Shown piece after piece: positions 23,501-35,500 of a stretch of 64,000 bases of DNA. The notes under the pieces were generated by a model that searched no databases, was not told the DNA's origin, and was given only the letters and a program-made list of their open reading frames with translations. Position 1 is the first letter of the stretch, and every line of letters starts with the position of its first letter. Source of the stretch: Lycium barbarum (taxonomy: Eukaryota > Streptophyta > Magnoliopsida > Solanales > Solanaceae); the NCBI RefSeq assembly GCF_019175385.1, contig NC_083345.1:10269205-10333204 (forward strand). Direction: 5' to 3'. The position numbers and the translations under genes are program-made.

Positions 23501-26500
23501 CGTAATGATTTTGCAAGCAAAGAGTCATCAATTCTAATTAAATTGTTTACTTCCAAGCCTGACTTTTTTTCTTTTCCAAATCAGTATTCATAATGTTGGC
23601 CTTGTTTATCAATATTTTCTTCCCTGCAAATACACTTTCCAGCTTGACTTCGGTCATTACTGCTTGACCACTACAACAATTACTCACAATTCCAAGCTAA
23701 TTAGGCTCGGCTATATGAATCATCACTATCTATTTCGCTCCATTTGGACCCATTTCATTCCAAGGTTCTGTAATTCAGAGCCTTCCTACTCTAGAGTCCT
23801 CTACATTTCTACTGACTAGTGACTACTCCCTTGACCGCTTGAGTAAAAAAATAAGATTTTTTCTGGTTATTAGCATTTCATATTTATAGTTATGAAATAT
23901 GAAGAAATTTCACTTGCAAATCACAAAGAGTTCTTATTTGGTGGATACAGGAATATCCCGTTCAGCGAAGGGGTATTGCATTATCTCTGTTTATGAGACT
24001 ATGAAGACTTACTCTGTGGAGGATGGCCTAACTGAAGAAGCCGTAGTTACCAAGCTTCGTACTTGTCGATGCCATCATTTGTTTTTGCATAATTCATTGA
24101 AGAACAATTCTTCAGGTTTGCAGATCGCTCTTTTTGTTTTTACCATTGCTAATTAGAGAGTAAAGTAGCTTGGCTAAGGGACCTAGTACCCATGTACTCT
24201 GTCAATCTAGTTATAGCTGCATATATCTGTTTGTATATAATGTAGGTGAAGTTAAATTTTGAGAAGAGACCAATTCACCGTGTTACTGTAGGAGAACAAT
24301 TTGGTGTGATTGCATATAATATGGTCCTGATGGCTTTAGAATTTAGAGCTTTAGGGATAGAGGCCCAACTATGCTTGTGGAAAGTACTAGAATAAAATAC
24401 TATTTTTGATCCGTAAAAGATAAAAAGTTTCACCGGAAGGACATCAACAGGGTGTCCACCCTTCATAGGTACCATCATTTCATGTATATCGCCTAGGAAG
24501 TTTAGCAATTTACAATAACCTTTAGTTTGAAATTGACTAGTGAGATAGGATAACACGGGGGGAAGGGGTTTCAGTTAGAGATACATCGAGATGAGAATAG
24601 ATAAAATGGAGAGTTTGATAAGAGATAATTTGCATGGAAGACCACATTAGTTCATTACGTTGAACCATGGATAAGTTGAAAGCATGTAAAAGCTCCATTT
24701 ATCATTTCCTGTATGTTCTGGCATTGGAGAATGGTTTCAGGGAAAATTCACTCTAATTGAGAAGCAGTTTTCTACTATGAGGAATTCTCCAGATTTTCTA
24801 TATTTTTTTCTGACAAAAGAAAAGGAAAATTTGGAGAATTCCCCGTAGCATAGAACTACATTAACATTTTTCTGTAATTTTGTCAGTCTGAGTGGTTGTT
24901 AATAATTTAGGTCTTCATATTAATCAAGGAAGCAAGGAGAGTTTGATGAGAATTAGCCTTCACTTAAATGTAGAAAACCGCATAGGATATGATTTGGTAG
25001 AAACAAAACCTTGAAGAGTTTGTTTTGGACCTCTTCCTGTCCATGTTCAACTTCTGTGCTACTTTTAGGTCGTCCATTTTCTCAACTAATTTGTTTTGCT
25101 ATCCAGCTCCCAAAAAAGGGGGAAAGAAGAAGGGAAGGTTGGTAGGTTTATTTAATCAAATATTGTGTTTTGAATCCACAGTGATGTTTAGGCAGTTGCA
25201 TTTAACTTTAGATCGGAAGGCAACATTTTTTTTTCTTAATTTACTCTATTTATATATGTAAATGTTGTTCAGTCCTTCATTTAGCTGGAGGGTCTCCTCG
25301 CAGGAACATCGCGTTGGGGGGAGTTCGGTGAAGGTGGCCTTTTGTGGGGAGAATGTAATGCTAGACAGCACGAATGGTTAGATGGCAATCCTATGGATGA
25401 GCTTTTGTTCAAGGTTTGGCTTCACATCTTTTCATTTTGTGACACTACCTGTTACTTCAGTTTGAAATTGCAACATGCAAAGTGATGCAATTTCAGGTAA
25501 AAGAGCTTTATGGTCTCGATGATGACATCCCATTCAGAAATGTCACTGTTGTTTCAGAAAATAGGCCCCGTCCGTTACACCTTGGAACTGCCACACAAAT
25601 TGGTAATTGATTAAAATTGTGTTTAATTCAGTTATATTCTGTCATTATGTGGTGGTGTCACCCTAGGCTGAGACATCTCTTTCTGGGGTTTGTTACCTTT
25701 AGGTGCTATTCCAACCGAAGGAATTCCATGTTTATTAAAGGTGCTGCTTCCTCCACATTGCAGTGGTCTACCAGTTCTGTAAGTGAACATTTTTTACAGC
25801 AAACAACTGCCTGCCGTTACTGCTTGGAATTCTCTCTGTTTCTTTCTTGAAACCCAGCTCCCGTAAACCAGCAGTAATTGTTTTTGTACCTGTGCTGCTA
25901 TAGTTTTTGCTCCACCCAACTGCCATTTCAATAATCCTTGTCTCAGCCACAGAATTATCAGCAGCAAAGGTGTTGGAATCATTGTTCTTTACAGCAGCAT
26001 ATTATAATGACTGTATTCTATTTCCAGACATTGAGAGCCTATAGCTCCTTAAGAACTCAAGTTTATGTATCCGAACTGGTACTTGTCTTTCTGTTTTATA
26101 GAGGTCCATATGTATAGGTAATTCACGGTCTCTGAGAATTTACGGGTTCTTTCATTTTCGTGGTTTAGCTTAACAGAAGGAGACTTTTTTTTTGGGGTGG
26201 GGGGGAGTGGGAGGTGACCGTTAAGTTTTAGGAGGAAAAGGATACATGGGGTTCAATGAATTGATCTGTTTTTTTTTTTGAAACAGTTACCATTCTATTA
26301 TAGATAAAGCTACGCGGCTACACCAAAGGTGTACTTCAGTAATACTTACAAGTAGTGGTTACAAAGGCAAAACCTACCACCTAGGACCTTCGCAGACAAT
26401 CTAAAACACTGACAATGTCCTCAGCCTCTTGTCTTCAAAACATCTCTCGTTTCTCTCCTTCCAAATTGTCCACCAAATGCAAGCTGGGACAATCTTCCAT

Positions 26501-29500
26501 CTCTCCCTGTGTCCCTGACATATTCCCATCTCTATTCCAGCAGGCTAGAACATCCAATGTACTCCTTGGCATAGTCCACCTGATTCCCCTCAAATTGATG
26601 AATATCTGCCAAAGTTGTTGTGTCACTTTACAGTGTAAGAAGATATGGTTTATTGTCTCTGCTTCAGTTTCACAAAAAAAGCATCTGGAACAAAGCTGAA
26701 GGCCTGTTTTCATCACTTTGTCCTGAGTTGGGACAGCTTGTATAGCCACTAACCAAGAAAAACATGCCACCTTGTATGGAATCTTCACTTTCCATATCAT
26801 CTTCCAAGGCCAAAACCCAGGCTGAGGCCTTATATATTGTAAGCACTTATAAGCAGGTTTGACAGAAAAAGTCCCTTTCTTCTCCTTCAGCCAGACTAGA
26901 CCATCTTCATTAGTGGAAAAATCCTTGAAAAGTTCAAGGGTGCTATGGAAATCTGTCAACCTCTGCACTTCCCAATCATTGAGTAGTCTTCTGAAACTGA
27001 GATTCCACCCTCGGTTGTCCCTAGCTTCCAAAATTGTTGCCCTCTTCTGTTGGTTCAAGTTATATATATATCAGGAAACATGTGTTTTAAGGAATGTCGC
27101 CCAATCCAAACATCATTCCAAAAAGGATGTTTTCTCTCCATTGCCTACTTTGATCCTGGTATTTATCCACATTTTAGGCCACTGATTCCTGATGGTTCTC
27201 CACAAGCCAACACCATAAGGATTCTTCAATTCCTTTGTGACCCATTGACCTTCCATTCCATATCTTGACAGGACAACCTGTTTCCACAAGACTGTTCATT
27301 TGAAACAAATCTCCATAGCCATTTCAACAGAAGGCTTTGGTTTTGTGTCCTCAGGTTTTTAATACCCATTCCTCCTGCTTGCTTACTGGTTATGACTGTC
27401 AACCACTTCACCAAATGAATCTTTTTTGTCTCACTGTTTCCTTGCCATAGGAAATTTCTTCTGATGGTATCCAGCTTTTCAATGACATTCACTGGCATGG
27501 GCAATACAGACATCATATAGGTTGGCATGGCATCAAGAACACTGTTAATTAGAGTCGTAAACTGTTAATCTGTGATCTGGGTGTTTTAGTTAGAGAAGAA
27601 AAAGAAATAATGTTCCTCTTTGTTTTTGCTTTGGAATTTTTTGTTGTTGTTTAATTTGCCATAAAGTAATGATTATTATTAAATTTTAGATGGATGTGAT
27701 CTCCTATATTATCAAGAGTTTGCCTCGCGTCTTACCACATAGCTTTTTGCCTAGTTTTGCATAGCTTTCTGTTCCCACACTCATAACTCTTTCACCTTGC
27801 TCCATGGTAATAGCGACGAGTCAATCCTTTCCATTAAGAAACTTTTAAAGCTAAGTTGCTTACTCCATCAATGTAAGCCGATTATATAGTCTTCACACGT
27901 TGGGTATGGGACAGTGCACTATATTGTCATCATCCATGAATTGCTCCGAAAGAGTTTTCTATTCGTAATGTGGTTAGGGAAATACTTCAAAGGAACACAA
28001 TTGAATCTTATATTTGTTACACCCCCAAATCATGTGGTCATTAGATAAACACTGCATCTGTTAAGTAGATTCTGTCCAAGCTATAAGAGGGGTAACCCCT
28101 AAGAAACACAGACGGAAATGGGGTATTCCGTCTGATTTTGTAGATTAATATAAGAAATGTGACTGTTTTCACTTAGGCTGCATTTTTTACTGTACTTCCC
28201 CTTTAGTATTTTTTTCAGAAGAAAGTGTTCAGGTCAATAACTTTCCCGACCTTCTGAATACTGAATTTTGTTTCAGTGCTCCTTTGAAGTGATTATTTAA
28301 TCTTCCTATTAGTTTACTTATTTCTTTATAACATTTATCTTTTTGTCTATGTTGTATCATTTTTTGCTCCCTATTTCTTACATTTGATGTCGTTCTGGTA
28401 TTTCTGGTGTCCGTGATATTATTTCTATCAGGTATATTAGGGATCTTCTTTTAAATCCGCCAGCCTATGAGATTGCTTCAGACATTCAAGGTGAGAAACG
28501 TCTTGTGTAGATATTCGTGCATCCCTCACTTGTTCATGGTGACAATCATTTTACTAATTACTGTATCATAGGTTTGATCAATTTTAAGATCATATTTACA
28601 GCTTTAACTTTGTTTTGTTTGACATATTAAAGTGAGTGAAGTTTCATTATTTGGCTTGTTCGTTCTATTTTTGATAAGGAAAATATTTTTTTTTAAATAG
28701 TTTTATTATTTTGTTCAGTCAAAAGCTGGTTCATGAAAAGATGTGAGACATTGCATAGATGCTTTTGTTGTTGTTCTCTGTTAACGCCTCCTTTCATGCT
28801 CCCTGCCACTCATTCTGAACCCCCTTCTCTCTATCTGTTTCATTCCTTCCCATTGCTGCCACAACCTACGCAGATATTACAACCCAAGCGAAGACTAAGA
28901 CCACTGCCCTCTGTTCCACCTCCAACCTATGTCCTTCAGACTGTCCCTTCATCTCATCTCGTCTCTCTGCAGACTACCAGGAAACACCTAGTGTGTAGGT
29001 CGTAAGGACTAGTTTTTGTACCGTCCCCACCTTTCCCTTTCTCTCTCACATTGTTTAGGTTTAGATGATTGCAACACTCTATAGATGATTCAGGCATTTG
29101 ATCAATAATTCCTATTTCTTTACTTAACCAAGGACTAAAAATCTTCTTTTCTCTTGCATAGGTGGACCTCAATAATGCGGTTCTGCAACTATGTTCTCTA
29201 AAAAGAGAGTTGTAATTAAATTTTTGTTTTTTTATCATTCTTATTGCGAGTTGAATCTATAATAATTATACTAATTTTTCCCTCCCTCTCTCTTCCTCTA
29301 TTTCAGTTTTCATGTGCAAATAGCATAAATTGAAACAAACTTGAAAAATCATTTCTTTTATAAAGAGTTATATCATTGATAGGCGGGAAAGTCACCGTAT
29401 ATAAGTGGACCAAATGGTATACTGAAAGTGGAGAGCCTACACAAAAACATGGTTCTCCCAAAGAAATCCGATCGTTTATGCCAATTAGGTCCTTGTGGAG

Positions 29501-32500
29501 TGCACCATAATTTTAATAAAATAAAAAGGTTTGCCCTAATATGTACAGAAGTTATTGAAGATCATATTTTGCTTAAATTGTTCTCTTTCAAAGCAGACAT
29601 TTGGATCATGCTTTTCTCTGATCTTCTCTATTGACTTATAAAACTCTATTGCTTCTAGTTTAGGAATAAAAGTCAAAAGCAATTGGAAGTTCCACGGTTC
29701 CGCAGTTTGCTAGTGAAGTTAAGATCAGGCTGTAGCTTTGATGTTCGGTTGAGCTAGAGTTTTCTTACAGACAAGGGCTTGGTGGACTTTGAGATAAAAC
29801 AACAGAAGGCTGAGCAATGAATAATTTGTCCTAATTTGGGCAATGTCCAACTAGTTGATTAGGGCTTAGTCGCGTTGCTAAACTTACTTTAGGTCTGGTG
29901 TTTACCATCTTTTTAGTGTGTTAAGAGCTTTGATAGGAGAAAGTGTAGAGAACCTCTAGTAACAGAGAAATCCTAATTTGTAAAAGACAACTGTTTAAGT
30001 ATTGGAATGAAATGCTTCACCTGGAGCGAGCTAAGTTGAAGGATTCACAGGGCTGACCTCAATTAGTTTGGAATTGAGGCATAGTTGCTATTGTTTTCTT
30101 TTGCCGGATGAGGAGAGGGGAGGGGGAGAGAGAGACTTGTTTGTGTCAAGCATTTTCTTGAAGAGTCATATATTGCTAATATGTCTGCCTTATTTCTTAT
30201 CTTCAGTGCTGATAACAACACAATGAATTTTTATTTACTAATATGTTTCATTTGCTTTTGCAGAGGCATGCAGACTTATGATGAGTGTCACATGTTCAAT
30301 TCCTGATTTTACTTGTATTTCATCTGCAAAGGTTGCACTTCATTATTCAATTTATTCTCACTGCAAAATCTATCTATTTGTAATAGATACACAGATATTT
30401 CTTAATGAAGTATGCTGTCACAAATTTTTGCTTCTTAACTAGTAAAGTTGGGTTGTTTCATTTTAGTAGTATTTCTTGTCTGAAATAAGAGCCTAGATTT
30501 TAGTGCTGATGCCTATAAACTCTTGAGGCTGTGAGATTCCAATGACTGCTTAGTTCTCTCTTTTCCCAGTTCAAAAGTGAATGAATTGTTAGCTAGTTAG
30601 AGCTTAATGTTGGGGTTTTTGAGGCCTTTTGTGTACCAACATTATTTCGTCTGAACTCATCGCATGTTTCTTGTCGTATGTTCGTCTTTGAGATTCAGAT
30701 AAGATTGGTTTATCTTGTCGAATTATTATCTCTGGACTAGAACTTTTAGTTCTACTATCTTTACTTTGACTGTTAGGGAAACTTTTTCCTCCATGAATAA
30801 TGACATAAAACAGATGATTGCAATGAATTTTTTCTATGACCCATGACTTCTGGAGATATGTTAAGTACATTAATTCTGTCTACTATTCTGAAACTTGTTA
30901 TCAGATTAACAGCATTGATACTTTTATCTACCATTCATACCATAAAAAGTTGGTTCTGGCATTATGTTATGTGTTTTGAGTTTTGAGTTTCAAACCTTGT
31001 GCTGGGTAGGAAAACTTCATTAGAGTATAAAAGAACTTTTCTCTTCCTCAAGCTGCTTTTCAAACAATTTTTAGCTTTCTGTGCTTCAGTTTGTAAATAC
31101 TAATATTGCGCTTTTTTGTTGTCTATTTACAGCTGGTCAAGTTGCTTGAGTTGAGGGAGGCAAATCACGTCGAGTTCTGCAAAATAAAGAATGTGGTTGA
31201 TGAAATACTGCAGATGTATAGAAATTCAGAGCTTCGTGCTATTTTAGAGTTACTGATGGATCCTACTTGGGTGGCAACTGGGTTAAAAGTTGATTTTGAT
31301 ACACTAGTAAGTGGTGTTGGGGTTTCTATTCCACTTCCATTAAGAGTTCCCGTACAGTATATTATTGAGTGGTGCATAAAGAGCAATAATCTCGTGCACT
31401 TCAGTTTGGGATAGGTGGACAGGAATCATTCTCTCTCTTTTTTTTTTTTTTTTTTTTTTTTAATTGCTTCTTTTCTCTTGCTTTTTTCATTAAATGCTTT
31501 TGCATTGAATTGGGTTAGAGATCAAAGATGAAAGTCTGGAGCTGCTCTAACTGTCTAGCGAGAGTGTACCTTGTCATTTGAATAACTCCTCCATTAAGTT
31601 TTTAAATTTCTTCTTACATTGTAAAAGCTCGGCTACATTTTCTACCTGGCGAGAACCTTTTATGTCAACTCTATTACAACTGTAGGTGATCGATAGAAAG
31701 TTTAGATATGAAGATCATCAAAAGAATTGAAGGAATACTAGATCGTGATACTTCTTTGGATGAACATACTCTTTTATAGCTTATACATGGGACTAACAGC
31801 ATTTAGAGGTATGTAATAACTATTGAATATACTGGAAATATAAACTTTGGCGATCATAATTTAGCTTCCTGGTGGTAACACACATGCACATGCACATGCC
31901 TCTTGCTTTTTCTATAATTCTTTCTGCTCTTGTAGGGTTTATACCGATTTTATTTTTTGCCTTTTTTAGTTTGGTCCATGCCCAGTGTGCTCTTCATAGC
32001 TGTTTTACTTGGATTTTGTTTTTGCCATTCTTTCAAAAGGTGCTTTGATTTTAGATCTGATTAAGATTAACCCCTCATTACTTCAGGTAAATGAATGTGG
32101 AGAGATTTCTTGTAGAATCAGTGAAATAATATCTGTACATGGTGAAAGTGATCAAAAGATAAGTTCCTATCCTATCATCCCAAATGATTTTTTTGAAGAT
32201 ATGGAGTCTTCGTGGAAAGGTCGTGTCAAGAGGATCCATTTGGAGGAAGCATATGCAGAAGTAGAAAAGGCTGCACATGCTTTATCTTTGGCTGTGAGTC
32301 TCTTCTATTTATCTTCAATAATTCTAATGATTTACAAGTTGTGCATCTGCGTGCGCTTTAGTACTCTTTCTGGTAACTAAAATATTCATTGCTGTAAAGG
32401 CAGTCAGCTTTTTTAATGTCAAGTGAAAGCCTTGTGGATAAACAGTAAGACTATCACGGATTATACTGACTGACTAACAATTTTGGGGTAACCATTAGAC

Positions 32501-35500
32501 AAATAAACAAGGTAACATTTTAATAGTGGCACGGAATTAACTGAAATGTTGTCAATCTGAGTGGTCCTAAAGATAATCTATGTTGATTGATTTTGAAGAA
32601 TGGGGCAATCAGCTCTGAACCATTGGTACTGTTTCTGGGGTTGCTGTGCTAGCCTTTGGTTGCTCTAAGAATGTATGATGCCATTGGGTTTTAGCTTCTT
32701 TTCTTTTGGGGCGGGGTGTCTAGGCTATATAATTATTTATATGCTTTTGCTGGTTGACTAACCAGATTGAGATTCTGTGTCTGAAACAAATGATCTATAA
32801 AAATAAAGTTTTCGGTGAAGTGGTTTTAATTGCTTCAGGCATATAGATCTTGAACTATAGAAGTTCAACCTGTACTTTATAGCAGCAACTGTGCAAGTCG
32901 GTCCCAAGACTGGCAGCGAAAATTAAAAAGGAAAAAAGAAGCAGAAAGAGACACACAAGAATTTGAAATTAATGAACTTAACAACCAAACTCTCAAATAT
33001 TTAAGTGGCCTTCCATTCTGTTTCTAGATAACAGAAGATTTCCTGCCTATAATTTCAAGAATAAGGGCCACCATGGCCCCACTTGGAGGAACCAAAGGGG
33101 AGATTTTGTATGCTCGAGAGCATGAAGCTGTATGGTTTAAGGGAAAGCGATTTATTCCAACTGTTTGGGCTGGAACCGCTGGAGAAGAACAAATTAAGCA
33201 TCTCAGACCTGCTCTAGATTCAAAGGGGAAGAAGGTTGGAGAAGAATGGTTCACTACAATGAGGGTGGAAGATGCAATAGCGAGGTTTCTTGGTTTACAT
33301 TGAAGCCAATTTGTGATTCTCACAAGAAAATACTTTCTTTGGTAAATATTTGTTTGGATCTCTTTCACAGGTATCATGAGGCAAGTGCCAAGGCAAAGTC
33401 AAGGGTCTTGGAATTGCTAAGGGAACTTTCTTCTGAATTACAAGCAAAGATCAATATCCTTATCTTTGCATCCGTCTTGATTGTGATAGCAAAGGCATTA
33501 TTTTCTCATGTGAGGTTAGTGACACGAATCTACTGATTATCTGAAAAAGCAGTTTTCTTCCTTTCTTAAGGGCTTGCTTCTTCTTTTTTCCGCCTTTGAG
33601 GGGTGGGTGGCACTTCTGCAATTTCTTGTTTTTGTTGACTCAAACTGCCAAAGAGTGTACTTATCTTCTTAGATATAATATATTTCCATTCCTCGCATAT
33701 CACTACAGAAAAAGAAAAACTGGAATTAGCTACAAACTTCGTCGCTAAATTGCTCGTAGTTAACAAATTTTTCTGATAATCCGTCGCTAAATAGGATTAG
33801 CAATGGATTTTTGCTGTTTAGTTACAGAATTTGTCCGTCGCAAATGCTATAGTCTAGAAGGTTCCTTTTCAGAAATGACATTGCACTGATGAACAACTTA
33901 ATCCTTCACTACAGAAAGAATCACAGCGATACTGCTATAAGCCATTAAAGAATACAGTGACATCAATGCTATTAATCTATTGCGTGATATGAACAGAATG
34001 AGCTTGTACCTTGTAGTTTTGAGTTCAGTTACGCTAATGTGCTAATGAAGAATCAGAGCAAGTGGAAGGAGAAGGATAGTGCATTGTCTATCCTGATGAA
34101 TGCTGCATAAGATTTGGAAGGAAGGAAACTGAGGTGTTTTTTCAAAATGAGAGAGTACTTTGTTCCAGATGCTAAACTGTTGCTGTATTTTTGGATTACA
34201 CATGAAATACCATCGTGTTTAGAGGACTGCATGACTTTGTAGAGAAGGATATTGCATATATAATACTAGTTTGATCTATTTCATAGATTTGTGAAAAATT
34301 AGAAGTGCATATAAAGTGAATATAGGATATAAGTGGGGCTTTCTAAAATTCTCTCTAGGTCTTTTGTTATATTCTGTTGGCTCTTTATATTGGTATTTCA
34401 TAAAATTTTCTCATCAAGTGCCAATAAAGCCTTTTCATTTTGAAGAGTTGTATAGAATGTGCTCAGAGCTTTGCATTACTTTTTCACTTATCCTGTTTAC
34501 CTTTCCCCTGATTTGAGCTTATAATCTTAATCTTGGTTTCTTATCAGTGAAGGGAGAAGAAGAAATTGGGTTTTCCCAACAATCACACAATTCAACAAAT
34601 GTCAGGTACTCTTCAGAATCTTTGCTTCTTTGACGTTTTCTAAATATTAGTACCACCACAGCTTGGTCTAAACTCAACACTTCACACATATCCACCAGAT
34701 GACTTTAAGAAACTTCACAACTATTTGAGGGAAAATACATTTTAAGAATTCGGGTGTGATGACTGGTGCATTCATGCTCTGCTGTATTTTTTTCGGAAGA
34801 CTACTTAAGGAGAAAAATATGACATGGAATACAACCCTTATCCTGGTCTCATTTCGTGGGGAAAGTCTTCAAAATTTTATCTGATATTCCTGTGGTCCAA
34901 TTACTTGACATTAAAATGCAGGACATGGAGGCACTTAATGGAAGTGTGGGAATGAAGATAATTGGTCTCTCTCCTTATTGGTTTGATGCAGTACGAGGGA
35001 CTGGTGTACAGAATACAGTAGATATGCAGTCAGTGTTTCTTTTGACAGGTCCGAATGGTGGGGGCAAATCAAGCTTGCTGCGATCATTATGTGCAGCTGC
35101 ATTGTTGGGATTGTGCGGGTTCATGGTTCCAGCTGAATCAGCTGTCATTCCTCATTTTGACTCAATTATGCTGCATATGAAATCATATGATAGTCCTGCT
35201 GATGGAAAAAGTTCATTTCAGGTACATCATATGTTCCATATTCTTCAATTTATAGCATAGATGGTTCTCTTCTCGTCCTATTTGCTAGAAACCAGTACTT
35301 TTATCTGCAAATAAACCAAGACTTAGGTGCTTTCTCCGCTTTCCGCAACCGTAACCACTTGTCATTCCGATTACTTCATCCATAAACCTTCTTTTAATTT
35401 CAAAATAGCGATACACTCTGAAAAAGTAAAGGAGAAGCTTCCATTCTAGAAGTGGTAGCTTCCTGCCTCCCTCGGGTGAGAAGTTCCTAGCAGCTAATCG

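Larger units (their letters stand above)
20088..25303 (+). other. MSH1 introns 2-9: content
   Basis: Introns 3 (20339-21172), 5 (21488-22294), 6 (22343-22719) and 7 (22785-23121) hold no gene. Intron 7 has a 30-bp direct repeat (22901-22930 and 22931-22960). Intron 8 (23208-23950) carries a SINE. Intron 9 (24116-25303) has a hairpin element near 24766-24850 and a block around 24400-24560 with nothing recognised. Confidence 0.7.

Noticed and set aside
28733..29005. 90-codon Pro/Leu-rich frame in MSH1 intron 13
   Set aside because: It lies within an intron whose flanking exons join in phase. It has low-complexity composition and no relatives recognised.
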